In this document: positions 17,177 through 25,119 of the stretch, one piece after another
Layout: every line of letters begins with the position of its first letter
Numbering within the stretch: position 1 is the first letter of the stretch
NCBI GenBank assembly: GCA_913030605.1
Contig: CAJWEZ010000013.1
Span: 1-64,000 of the forward strand
Reading direction: 5' to 3'
Length of the DNA: 64,000 nt
Source of the DNA: an uncultured Spirochaeta sp.
GTDB lineage: Bacteria > Spirochaetota > Spirochaetia > DSM-27196 > Alkalispirochaetaceae
Notes under the pieces: model-generated
Databases searched by the model: none
Told to the model about the DNA's origin: nothing
Seen by the model: the letters and a program-made list of their open reading frames with translations, nothing else
Translations under genes and position numbers: made by a program

Positions 17177-18287
17177 GGTCGTCTCCGTGGTGTTCGCGGT
17201 CGTGGCGGTGTTCATCGCCGGTCTCATGGCGGGCTGCTCGGGATCCAGTGGTGACGGTGCCGCGGCCCGTGAACCCGACGGGAGCCGGACCGGGTCCCAG
17301 ACCGCACCCGACGGTGACGACACCGTGCGCATCGGGTTCTCAATGGCCACGGACACGTTCATCATCGAGCGCTGGAACAAGGATATCAAGGTGTTCAACA
17401 GCGCCGCGCAGGAGCGGGGGGCGGAGGTCCTGCTGCAGATGTCCGCCGGTGGAACGCAGGCGCAGATCGAACAGGTTCGGTACCTGTTTTCCCAGAACAT
17501 AGACGTGCTTGTGGTGCTGCCCCACGACACCGACGAGCTCGCCGGCGTGGCACAGGCGGCCCTCGACCGGGGCATTCCCGTCATCTCCTACGACCGTCTC
17601 ATCCAGGGCGTCCCGGTGACGGCGTACATCTCTTTCGACAACGAGCAGGTGGGACGTCTGTTCGGCGAGGCCCTCACCGAGGCGGTTCCCCGGGGTCGCT
17701 ATCTGATCGTCAACGGGTCCATTCGCGACAACAATAGCTATCGGGTCAACAACGGGCTGTACGAGGTCCTGCAGCCCTTTCTCGACTCCGGGGCGATCGA
17801 GATCGTGGACGAGATCTGGCTGGAGGCGTGGAGCTCCGACGAGGCGCGCGACAGGATCGGGGAGGTCCTGGACCGCACGACCGACATCGATGCGATCTCC
17901 GCCGCCAACGACCAGATCGCCAACGCGGCGATCCAGCTGCTCTCCGAGCGCCGCATGGCCGGGGAGGTGGCGGTCGTGGGGCAGGATGCGGATCTCCTGT
18001 CGACGCAGCGGGTGGTGGAGGGACTGCAGCTCATGACGGTCTACAAGCCCATTCACCGCCTGGCGACGCGGGCCGCCGAACTGGCGGTGTCGATCGCCGA
18101 GGGAGAGATGCCGGAACCGGACCGCACGGTGACCAACGGCAGCGGCACCGATATCCCGTACTACGTGGAAGAACCGCAGGCGGTGTACCGGTGGAACATG
18201 GATGAGACGATCATCCGCGACGGATTTCACAGCGCCGAGGATGTATACCGGACCACGGGACGCGACGGCGATACAGCACAGGAATAA
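17169..18287 (+). CDS. XylF-like sugar-binding lipoprotein
   Basis: 372 residues. The signal peptide ends in a lipobox LMAGC with the lipidated Cys at about residue 23, followed by a Gly/Ser/Asp-rich linker to about residue 50. The mature part is a periplasmic-binding protein of the XylF/ChvE group: VRIGFSMATDTFIIERW, IPVISYDRLIQG, FDNEQVGRLFGEAL, AANDQIANAAIQLL and VVGQDAD. It overlaps the response-regulator stop by 8 nt, so it belongs to the sensor operon, and it is a paralogue of the ChvE-like protein encoded next. It may serve the same ABC transporter or feed ligand to the kinase. Confidence 0.87.
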   Translation: MGRVVSVVFAVVAVFIAGLMAGCSGSSGDGAAAREPDGSRTGSQTAPDGDDTVRIGFSMATDTFIIERWNKDIKVFNSAAQERGAEVLLQMSAGGTQAQIEQVRYLFSQNIDVLVVLPHDTDELAGVAQAALDRGIPVISYDRLIQGVPVTAYISFDNEQVGRLFGEALTEAVPRGRYLIVNGSIRDNNSYRVNNGLYEVLQPFLDSGAIEIVDEIWLEAWSSDEARDRIGEVLDRTTDIDAISAANDQIANAAIQLLSERRMAGEVAVVGQDADLLSTQRVVEGLQLMTVYKPIHRLATRAAELAVSIAEGEMPEPDRTVTNGSGTDIPYYVEEPQAVYRWNMDETIIRDGFHSAEDVYRTTGRDGDTAQE

Positions 18288-18424
18288 CCGCAAATCTGTG
18301 CTATTTCGGTGTCATCGCTGTCGGGGCGATCGGATTTGTGCAGATGATGCCGGATTTTTCCTGTAGTGCGCAGTGCGAGACCGGTCCACAATTCCCTAAA
18401 TCACAAACACAAAGGAGTGTGTGT

Positions 18425-19528
18425 ATGAAGCGAATTGTTCTTACGACCCTCGCGATCATGATGGCCGCGGGAATGGTCTTTGCGTCCGGACAGGGCGAGA
18501 GCGGCGCGATCGACATCGGTATTGCGATGCCGGAAACCCACGTCGAGCGATGGCAGCGTGACGGTGCTGCGCTTCTGCAGGGTGCCCAGGATCTGGGATA
18601 CCGCGCTGAGGTGACCTACGGCAACGCCGACCAGGGTCTCCAGAACGAGCAGATCCAGAACATGATCACCAAGGGTGCGAAGGTTCTCATCGTTGGTAAC
18701 ATCAACGAGGGTGTGAACTCTGTTGTGTCCGAGGCCGCCCAGGAAGGCATCATCGTCATCGCGTACGACCGCCTGATCACGGGTTCCGACGACTACGACT
18801 ATTACATCACCTTTGACAACTTCAAGGTTGGTGAGTTCCAGGGACAGGCGATCGCCGATGCCCTCGACCTCGACAACGCGTCCTCCGACGATCCGAAGTA
18901 CATCACGCTGTTTGCCGGTTCACCCACCGACAACAACGCGAACTTCTTCTTCGACGGCGCCATGTCGATCCTGCGCCCCTACGTTGAGCAGGGTGTTCTG
19001 GAAGTTGTCGGACCCGCTCCGATGGATTCCTCCAGCCCGGACTTCACCCGGATCGCCACTGAGAACTGGCGCCCCGAGGTTGCCAAGGCCCGCATGGAGA
19101 ACCTGCTCAGCAACGACGCGCTGAACGTGACCCTGGACGCCGTCCTTGCGCCGAACGACACGCTCGCTCGTGCGATCATCGAGGCGCTGTCCGCGGACGC
19201 GAAGTACGACACCACCGAGGAACTGCCGGTTGTGACCGGTCAGGACGCGGAGCTCGCTTCCGTCCAGATGATCCGCGATGGCGAACAGTACATGACGGTG
19301 TTCAAGGACACCCGTGACCTGGCCGCCGGTGCGGTTGCTCTCGCCGACGCGCTGCTCAAGGGTGAGGACACCCCGAGCATCGACGGTGCGCGCCTCGACA
19401 CCGAGACCTATGACACGGGCCTGAAGGTTGTGAACTCCTACCTGCTCGAACCCATTAACGTGACCTCCGACAACTGGGAGGCCGTGATGGTCGGCAGCGG
19501 ATACTATTCCGCCAGCGACTTCGAGTAA
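18425..19528 (+). CDS. chvE: ChvE-like multiple-sugar-binding protein of an ABC transporter
   Basis: 367 residues from the ATG at 18425, preceded by a strong AAAGGAG. The signal peptide ends in VFASGQGE, a style typical of Spirochaeta-type secreted proteins. The mature fold is ChvE/XylF-like: IDIGIAMPETHVERWQRDG, NADQGLQNEQIQNM, IAYDRLITG, YITFDNFKVGEFQG, VLAPNDTLARAIIEAL and VVTGQDAE. It should bind monosaccharides such as glucose, galactose, xylose or arabinose and deliver them to GguAB. About 137 nt separate it from the preceding stop. No confident promoter is visible in that gap. A strong hairpin follows the gene. Confidence 0.9.
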   Translation: MKRIVLTTLAIMMAAGMVFASGQGESGAIDIGIAMPETHVERWQRDGAALLQGAQDLGYRAEVTYGNADQGLQNEQIQNMITKGAKVLIVGNINEGVNSVVSEAAQEGIIVIAYDRLITGSDDYDYYITFDNFKVGEFQGQAIADALDLDNASSDDPKYITLFAGSPTDNNANFFFDGAMSILRPYVEQGVLEVVGPAPMDSSSPDFTRIATENWRPEVAKARMENLLSNDALNVTLDAVLAPNDTLARAIIEALSADAKYDTTEELPVVTGQDAELASVQMIRDGEQYMTVFKDTRDLAAGAVALADALLKGEDTPSIDGARLDTETYDTGLKVVNSYLLEPINVTSDNWEAVMVGSGYYSASDFE

Positions 19529-19553
19529 ATCGAGCACATCCATTCTGCAATCC

Positions 19554-19580
19554 GGTCCCGGGGTTCTACGCCCCGGGACC
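19554..19580 (+). promoter_or_regulatory. Strong intercistronic hairpin between chvE and gguA
   Basis: A perfect 10-bp stem, GGTCCCGGGG (19554-19563) with CCCCGGGACC (19571-19580) around a 7-nt loop, followed by gcgtttt. The poly-T is short, so it is better read as an attenuator or 3' stability element than a full terminator. This would give more binding protein than ATPase or permease. Confidence 0.7.
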
Positions 19581-19608
19581 GCGTTTTCGTCATTCAGGAC
19601 ACACAGAC

Positions 19609-21132
19609 ATGAGCAACGAAAATATTCTTGAAGTCCAGCACGTCACCAAGGAGTTCCCGGGAGTCAGGGCACTCGATGACGTGAGCTTCCAGATCAGGAC
19701 CGGCGAGATCCACGGGATCTGCGGCGAAAACGGCGCCGGAAAGTCGACCCTGATGGGGGTCATCTCCGGTGTCCACCCGATCGGGAGCTATGAGGGCACC
19801 GTTCTGGTACACGGTCAGGAAGCCCACTTTCGCAGCGTACGCGACAGCGAAAAGGTGGGCTTGGCGATCATGCACCAGGAGCTCGCATTGAGCCCCTATC
19901 TCTCGATCTATGAGAACATGTTTCTCGGCCACGCCAAAACGACGCTGGGTATCCTCGACTGGGATGATCTGCTCGAACAGTCCCGGGGATACCTCAAACG
20001 AGTGGGCCTAACAGACCCGCCGGAAACAATTGTCAGCAAGATGGGGGTAGGAAAGCAGCAGCTCGTGGAGATCGCCCGGGCGCTTTCCAAGCAGACAAAA
20101 CTGCTGATCCTCGATGAACCGACCGCCTCGTTGAACGACGAGGAAAGCGAACAGCTCCTCGATCTGATCATGGAGCTGAAGAACGAGGGCCTCACCTGCA
20201 TCCTGATCTCGCACAAACTCAACGAGGTCCTGCGGGTGGCCGACCGGATCACCGTCATGCGCGACGGAAAGTCGATCCGAACCTACGACGCCCACACCGA
20301 GGACGTGACGCGCTCGATGCTGATCAAGGACATGGTCGGCCGCGAGATGAACGCCCTCTATCCGGAGAAGACGCCGAACATCGGAGATCCGGTGTTCGAG
20401 GTAAAGAACTGGTCCGTGTACCACCCGGAGTACCACGACAAGAAGGTTGTGGACGACGCGTCGTTCTTTGTCCGCCGCGGCGAAATCCTCGGGTTCTGCG
20501 GCCCCATGGGGGCGGGACGCACCGAGCTCATGATGAGCATCTTCGGCAAATCCTACGGCTCACGGTCGGAGGGCACGGCGTACCTTCACGGCGAGGAGAT
20601 CCATTTCGCGTCGCCCCACGACGCGATCAAGAAGGGTGTCGGGTACGTGTCCGAGGATCGCAAGAGCCTCGGCCTCATCCTGATCCAGGACGTGAAGACC
20701 AACATCTCCAACTCGAGCCTGCCGATGCTGTCGCGCTGGGGCGTTGTCGACGACGACCGCGAGATTCAGGCGGCGGAACACTACCGTCGTTCGCTGAACA
20801 TCAAGACGCCGTCGATCACCCAGCTGGTGCGGAACCTCAGCGGCGGAAACCAGCAGAAGGTGGTCCTGAGCCGCAGTCTGCTCGCGGAGCCGGAGATCTT
20901 CATCGTTGACGAACCGACTCGGGGCATCGACGTCGGAGCAAAGTATGAGATCTACACGATCCTCAACGACCTTGCGGCACAGGGAAAGAGCATTGTCATG
21001 ATCACTTCGGAGCTTCCCGAGGCGATCGGAATGGCAGACAGGATCTACGTCATGAACGAGGGCAAGATCAAGGGCGTCCTCGACCGTGGCGAAGCAACCC
21101 AGGAAGGCATCATGCATATGGCCCTGAGCTAA
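19609..21132 (+). CDS. gguA: Sugar ABC transporter ATPase, GguA/MmsA type
   Basis: 507 residues made of two ABC domains, the layout of monosaccharide importers. The first (about 5-245) has Walker A GENGAGKST (about 38-46), a degenerate signature MGVGKQQLVEIARALS and Walker B LLILDEPTA. The second (about 260-505) has a degenerate Walker A GPMGAGRTEL, the signature LSGGNQQKVVLSRSL and IFIVDEPTRGIDVG. The asymmetry is normal for the family. It powers uptake through GguB with ChvE as the receptor. Spacing to the permease is 16 nt. Confidence 0.95.
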   Translation: MSNENILEVQHVTKEFPGVRALDDVSFQIRTGEIHGICGENGAGKSTLMGVISGVHPIGSYEGTVLVHGQEAHFRSVRDSEKVGLAIMHQELALSPYLSIYENMFLGHAKTTLGILDWDDLLEQSRGYLKRVGLTDPPETIVSKMGVGKQQLVEIARALSKQTKLLILDEPTASLNDEESEQLLDLIMELKNEGLTCILISHKLNEVLRVADRITVMRDGKSIRTYDAHTEDVTRSMLIKDMVGREMNALYPEKTPNIGDPVFEVKNWSVYHPEYHDKKVVDDASFFVRRGEILGFCGPMGAGRTELMMSIFGKSYGSRSEGTAYLHGEEIHFASPHDAIKKGVGYVSEDRKSLGLILIQDVKTNISNSSLPMLSRWGVVDDDREIQAAEHYRRSLNIKTPSITQLVRNLSGGNQQKVVLSRSLLAEPEIFIVDEPTRGIDVGAKYEIYTILNDLAAQGKSIVMITSELPEAIGMADRIYVMNEGKIKGVLDRGEATQEGIMHMALS

Positions 21133-21148
21133 GGGGCGGAGAAACCAC

Positions 21149-22345
21149 ATGGCGGATAATAGTCTGACATCGAACACCATGTCCTTTGGTCAGCTCCTGA
21201 AGAAGAACGTACGAAGCTATTCGATGTTCATCATGCTGACCCTCATTTTTGTCGTGTTCGCAGTACTGACCGGCGGAATCAACTTTTCGCCCCGGAACGT
21301 CTCGAACATCTTCATGCAGAACAGCTACATCCTGATCCTCGCGTCGGGAATGGTGCTGGTCATCATTATCGGAAACATCGACCTGTCGGTCGGATCGATC
21401 GCGGCGTTTACGGGCGCCATCGCGGCGATGGTGTACAACACCGGCATCGGGCTGATCCCGACGATCATCGTGACGATGATGGTGGGCGCCGTGATCGGCG
21501 TCTGGCAGGGCTTCTGGATCGCCTTCATGGGCGTTCCGTCCTTTATCGTAACGCTCTCCGGTATGCTCCTGTTTCGCGGTCTCACCTACGTGATCACGAA
21601 CGTGAGTCCGATATCCCTGCGCGATGAGGGGTTCAGCAAGATCACCTCAGGGTTCCTGAACTCCGAAGCGCTCATGGCGGGTGACGTGAGTCTCCTGCCG
21701 TGGGTCGTTGGTGCCGTACTGGCGGTCATCCTCGTGGGGATGTCGATTCAGGCGCGGGAAAAGCGTCGGCGCAAGGGGTTCGTGATCGCGCCGGTTTCGG
21801 CACTGATCCTCCGCAACGTGTTCGTAGTGGCGCTGATCGCGATCCTGTCGTGGAAGTTCGCGAATTTCCGCGGGGTGCCGATCGTGGGCGTGGTCCTGGC
21901 GATCGTCGTCACGATCCTGACCTTCGTGACCAACCGGACGGTGTTCGGTCGCTACGTGTACGCCGTCGGCGGGAACAAACGCTCCGCGAAGCTCTCCGGT
22001 ATCAACACCGAGCTGGTGGAGTTCTTTGTCTTCGTCGTCATGGGGAGCCTGGCCGGTCTCGCCGGTCTGGTGTTCGCCGGCTACATGAACTCCGCGCTCC
22101 CGCAGGCCGGACAGCTCTTCGAGCTCGACGCCATCGCGTCCGTCTTCATCGGTGGTGCGTCCATGAGCGGCGGTATCGGTACGGTCATTGGCGCCATCGT
22201 CGGTGGTCTGGTCATGGGTGTCATCAACAACGGGATGTCGCTGATGAACATCGGCGCCGACTGGCAGTACGTGGTCAAGTCCCTGGTACTGCTCCTGGCG
22301 GTGTTCTACGACATCTATACCCGACGGAAGGCGGGCCTCGCCTGA
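21149..22345 (+). CDS. gguB: Sugar ABC transporter permease, GguB/MmsB type
   Basis: 398 residues with about ten hydrophobic helices in the BPD_transp_2 fold. Recognisable stretches include MVLVIIIGNIDLSVGSIAAFTG and GNKRSAKLSGINTELVEFFVF, and the C-terminal GGIGTVIGAIVGGLVMGVINNG. It forms the membrane channel of the ChvE-GguAB importer. The start ATG follows a GGGGCGGAG-type ribosome site. A terminator lies right after the gene, which closes the sugar operon. Confidence 0.95.
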   Translation: MADNSLTSNTMSFGQLLKKNVRSYSMFIMLTLIFVVFAVLTGGINFSPRNVSNIFMQNSYILILASGMVLVIIIGNIDLSVGSIAAFTGAIAAMVYNTGIGLIPTIIVTMMVGAVIGVWQGFWIAFMGVPSFIVTLSGMLLFRGLTYVITNVSPISLRDEGFSKITSGFLNSEALMAGDVSLLPWVVGAVLAVILVGMSIQAREKRRRKGFVIAPVSALILRNVFVVALIAILSWKFANFRGVPIVGVVLAIVVTILTFVTNRTVFGRYVYAVGGNKRSAKLSGINTELVEFFVFVVMGSLAGLAGLVFAGYMNSALPQAGQLFELDAIASVFIGGASMSGGIGTVIGAIVGGLVMGVINNGMSLMNIGADWQYVVKSLVLLLAVFYDIYTRRKAGLA

Positions 22346-22371
22346 TTCCAGACTCGTGTCGGTAGACAGCG

Positions 22372-22405
22372 GGCCGCGTCCGGGATTCCGGGCGCGGCCT
22401 TTTTT
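22372..22405 (+). terminator. Rho-independent terminator after gguB
   Basis: Stem GGCCGCGTCCGG (22372-22383) with CCGGGCGCGGCC (22388-22399), one G-T pair, then six T. It ends the sugar-transport operon. Confidence 0.9.
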
Positions 22406-22471
22406 GTGATTGTTCAGTTTTATTCGTTGGGCCTCAGTTAGACATATTACGGGATTTTTATCGATAAATGG

Positions 22472-22499
22472 TTCACAAAAAACGGTCTTGTGGTATACT
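22472..22499 (+). promoter_or_regulatory. Promoter of the secreted bactofilin-like gene
   Basis: TTCACA at 22472-22477 and TATACT at 22494-22499, spacer 16 nt. The surrounding 22420-22500 is unusually AT-rich for this genome. A 44-nt leader with AACGGAGG precedes the ATG. Confidence 0.65.
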
Positions 22500-22543
22500 T
22501 GTCTCAGCACACGGCACATTAATGTGTCAAAACGGAGGATACC

Positions 22544-23065
22544 ATGAAAAAGGCACTGTTTTTTGTACTGATGGTTGCGGTTGCGGGTTTTGCGTTCGCA
22601 AACGGTCAGGGTGAGGAAGGCACCGACGCGATGACAAGCCCTACGCAGTCGGTTATCGGTGGTCCCGCTGATGTCCAGCCCGCCGCCGGTCCCGATGGTG
22701 GATGGATCATCATCTTCGAGGGCGACGTGACCGTCGATTCCGAGGTGACCGTCTCCGGCGAAGTGTACGAGGAACCGGGCGCCGAAGCGCCGCGCCGCAA
22801 GCTCGCGCTCTACACCCAGGACGCCGACCGCAACATCATCGACCGTTTCACTCTGACGGTGCCGCGGCTCGTGATCGAGCACGTGAACACCCGCATTCAG
22901 GGCGGAATCGTGAAGGGTGACGTGTACGTGGACGCCGAGGGCTTTCAGATGCGCGACGCGACGATCGACGGAAACCTGTACTTTGCCAGCCAGGCGCTGC
23001 AGGACGCAGCCGAGATCGACGAGAACTCCACCGTGACCGGTGAGATCGCCGTCCAGAGCATGTAG
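22544..23065 (+). CDS. Secreted bactofilin-like/beta-helix hypothetical protein
   Basis: 173 residues. A Sec signal peptide ends at FANGQGE, followed by a ~30-residue linker. The C-terminal ~110 residues have short repeated beta strands (WIIIFEGDVTVDSEVTVSGEV; GGIVKGDVYVDAEGFQMRDA; ATIDGNLYFAS) reminiscent of the right-handed helix of polymer-forming bactofilins, but the protein is exported rather than cytoplasmic. It has its own promoter and terminator and so is monocistronic. It sits just behind the sugar transporter. I do not recognise a named family; an envelope or periplasmic structural role is a guess. Confidence 0.65.
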   Translation: MKKALFFVLMVAVAGFAFANGQGEEGTDAMTSPTQSVIGGPADVQPAAGPDGGWIIIFEGDVTVDSEVTVSGEVYEEPGAEAPRRKLALYTQDADRNIIDRFTLTVPRLVIEHVNTRIQGGIVKGDVYVDAEGFQMRDATIDGNLYFASQALQDAAEIDENSTVTGEIAVQSM

Positions 23066-23104
23066 TCGTACCGCGACGCATCGCACACGCGATGATGTCA
23101 GGGA

Positions 23105-23136
23105 GGCCGGGGCCGTGTGGCTCCGGCCTTTTTTTT
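23105..23136 (+). terminator. Terminator after the secreted bactofilin-like gene
   Basis: Stem ggccggggcc (23105-23114) with ggctccggcc (23119-23128), one G-T pair, tetraloop gtgt, then eight T. Confidence 0.9.
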
Positions 23137-23154
23137 GTTCCGCGGCGCTGGGGA

Positions 23155-23190
23155 CAAAAAAAGGGTGACTGGCGTGGCGCCAATCACCCT
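23155..23190 (-). terminator. Terminator of tRNA-Pro (minus strand)
   Basis: Stem between 23163-23174 and 23179-23190 with one mismatch-type pair, followed on the minus strand by eight T (A-run 23155-23162). It lies 7 nt past the tRNA 3' end and tail to tail with the plus-strand terminator. Confidence 0.85.
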
Positions 23191-23197
23191 GCTTGTG

Positions 23198-23271
23198 TCG
23201 GGCTGGGCGGATTTGAACCGCCGACCCCTTGTCCCCCAGACAAGTACGCTAAACCCCTGCGCTACAGCCCG
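23198..23271 (-). tRNA. tRNA-Pro (anticodon GGG)
   Basis: 74 nt on the minus strand. The acceptor CGGGCTG pairs with CAGCCCG and the discriminator is A. The anticodon arm CTTGT-CTGGGGG-ACAAG places GGG at 34-36. The T arm GGCGG-TTCAAAT-CCGCC is canonical. CCA is not encoded. Confidence 0.93.
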
Positions 23272-23282
23272 AATCGGTCGCT

Positions 23283-23312
23283 ACAATAGCATCAGCTGTG
23301 TGGCAGTGTCAA
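23283..23312 (-). promoter_or_regulatory. Promoter of tRNA-Pro
   Basis: On the minus strand, TTGACA (complement of 23307-23312) and TATTGT (complement of 23283-23288) with an 18-nt spacer, just upstream of the tRNA 5' end. Confidence 0.75.
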
Positions 23313-23338
23313 TTCTGCGCCCCGCCACACAAAGAAGT

Positions 23339-23364
23339 GGCCGGTGATCCGAAGACCACCGGCC
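23339..23364 (-). terminator. Hairpin, possible terminator of the glycerol oxidoreductase operon
   Basis: Stem GGCCGGTG (23339-23346) with CACCGGCC (23357-23364). On the minus strand it is followed only by ACTTCTTTG, so termination would be imperfect. It lies ~60 nt after the DUF1667 gene. Confidence 0.5.
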
Positions 23365-23423
23365 GAGGATGTATGGAACCATCGCCCCACGCTGAGGCCG
23401 TGGCGGTCGAATGATTCGATCGA

Positions 23424-23819
23424 TTATTCGGCGCGCTCGACCTCGCCGCTGGCAACCAGGCGAATCCCGAGTCCGCGCCAGTCGTCGAGGACAACGTCGC
23501 CGACGTGCACCGGTGCCTCCACCTCGATCTTCCGCGACTCCGCGGCGAGGTCCATGATCATGCCCTTGGGCATCGGTTCCGGTGTCCATACGGGAACCAG
23601 GGGGCGCGTGCCGTTTTTGACCCGCACGCTCGTGGGGAGCACGCGGCGCGGATCGCGGATCTCCTGCTCGACGTATTCCCTGCCGAGTTTGCACTTGTTG
23701 CCACTGATGTTGAGGATTTCATCGTCCGGGCCCAGCATCGTCTGAACCTCGCAGCCCTGGGGACAGCGAAGGCAGATATCGGTGCGGGTGCGGTAGTCGC
23801 CCTGTTTCTGTTCACTCAT
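23424..23819 (-). CDS. DUF1667 domain protein, small Fe-S-type subunit of the glycerol oxidoreductase
   Basis: 131 residues from the ATG at 23819. Four Cys near the N-terminus (CLRCPQGCEV and GNKCKLG) could hold a metal or Fe-S cluster. The rest matches the DUF1667 family, which is repeatedly found after the two FAD subunits of GlpAB-like systems. The gene is 13 nt downstream of the second FAD oxidoreductase and ends the operon. By position it may replace GlpC-type electron-transfer functions. The biochemical role is not established to my knowledge. Confidence 0.85.
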   Translation of the reverse strand: MSEQKQGDYRTRTDICLRCPQGCEVQTMLGPDDEILNISGNKCKLGREYVEQEIRDPRRVLPTSVRVKNGTRPLVPVWTPEPMPKGMIMDLAAESRKIEVEAPVHVGDVVLDDWRGLGIRLVASGEVERAE

Positions 23820-23832
23820 CGTATCTGCTCCT

Positions 23833-25119
23833 TCAGGAAATGTTGGCCACGAGTTCGGCACCATGACTGGCGCGAAGCTTCTCGATATCCCGTGCCTTGA
23901 GCTTGCGGATGATCATTTCGGCGGGACGCGCGTACTGCTCGCGGAAGCTCATCACTTCCTCGCCGCCGTCGTCCAGTTCGACCTTCACCATCCGTTCGAG
24001 CAGTGCGTTCGGCCGCATGCTCAGGTAGACGTCGCGGTCACCGAGGTCATCGATATAGATCTGCTGCGGAATGATGCTGCCGACGTTAGCCCCCGGTTTG
24101 AGCCGCACCACCCGCGAACCTTCGTGGGACTCGGCCTGCTGCGCCCGGGCAAACCGCGCGGCGCTGCGGCCGGCGACCTCACCGGCCTTGCTCACGTAGT
24201 CCACGAGATCGTAGATCGCCGTGACGTTTCCGGCGGCAAAAATCCCGGGGACGTTGGTCGCCATGTCGGAATCCACGATCGGCCCGTTGGTTCGTACGTC
24301 GAGCTGCACACCCGCCTTCCGGGAAAGCTCGTTTTCCGGAATCAGGCCGACCGAAAGGACCAGCGTGTCGCACTTGATGAACTCTTCGGTTCCCGGTACG
24401 TGATTGAGATCCTCGTCGACCTTGACGGTTTCGATGCCCTCCACACGGCGCTCGCCGTAGATCTTGCTGACGGTTGTACTGAGGTGCAGCGGGATGTTGT
24501 AGTCCTGCAGGCACTGGACGTAGTTGCGTCGGAGTCCCGTGAGGAAGGGCAGGAGTTCCATGACGCCCAGGACCTGTGCGCCCTCGATCGTCAGGCGGCG
24601 TGCCATGATCATCCCGATGTCGCCGCTCCCGAGGACCACGATCTCACGGCCCGGCATATAGCCTTCGATATTCACCAGCCGCTGCGCCGTTCCCGCGGTG
24701 TAGATACCGGCGGCGCGGGTTCCCGGGAGGCGGATCTGCGCCCGCGTGCGCTCCCGACAGCCCATGGCGAGCACGACCGCTCGCGGCTTGAAGTGCTGGT
24801 ATCCGTATTCGCTGCTCATGGTGTAGATATCGAGTTCCGGGGTCATATCGACAACCATCGTGTCGAGCATGACGTCCACCGGAAGCTCATTCAGCTGCAT
24901 CTCGTAGCGGTGCGCGTACTCCGGCCCGGGAAGGTCGTTGCCAAAGTTGATCGCACCGAAACCGTTGTGGATGCACTGCGGCAGGATACCGCCGAGGCTG
25001 TCATTCCGTTCGATGACCAGGACCTTGCCCTGGTTCTCGTTGTACGCCTCGATGGCCGCCGCGATACCGGCGGGGCCGCCGCCGATGACGATTACGTCGT
25101 AGGTGGTGTTGACGTCCAT
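23833..25119 (-). CDS. FAD-dependent pyridine-nucleotide-disulfide-type oxidoreductase, glycerol locus
   Basis: 428 residues. The N-terminal Rossmann motif VIVIGGGPAGIAAAIEA binds FAD and the internal IVVLGSGDIGMIMARRL binds a second dinucleotide. The C-terminal TNVPGIFAAGNVTAIYDLVD is the ATG-type FAD motif. No redox-active CxxC lies near the expected place; PQCIHNGFG carries one Cys. The start at 25119 is fixed by the TAATG overlap with the preceding stop; the frame is open further upstream but that stretch codes for the neighbour. It probably passes electrons from the glycerol-3-phosphate dehydrogenase-like partner to NAD(P) or a carrier. Confidence 0.85.
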   Translation of the reverse strand: MDVNTTYDVIVIGGGPAGIAAAIEAYNENQGKVLVIERNDSLGGILPQCIHNGFGAINFGNDLPGPEYAHRYEMQLNELPVDVMLDTMVVDMTPELDIYTMSSEYGYQHFKPRAVVLAMGCRERTRAQIRLPGTRAAGIYTAGTAQRLVNIEGYMPGREIVVLGSGDIGMIMARRLTIEGAQVLGVMELLPFLTGLRRNYVQCLQDYNIPLHLSTTVSKIYGERRVEGIETVKVDEDLNHVPGTEEFIKCDTLVLSVGLIPENELSRKAGVQLDVRTNGPIVDSDMATNVPGIFAAGNVTAIYDLVDYVSKAGEVAGRSAARFARAQQAESHEGSRVVRLKPGANVGSIIPQQIYIDDLGDRDVYLSMRPNALLERMVKVELDDGGEEVMSFREQYARPAEMIIRKLKARDIEKLRASHGAELVANIS

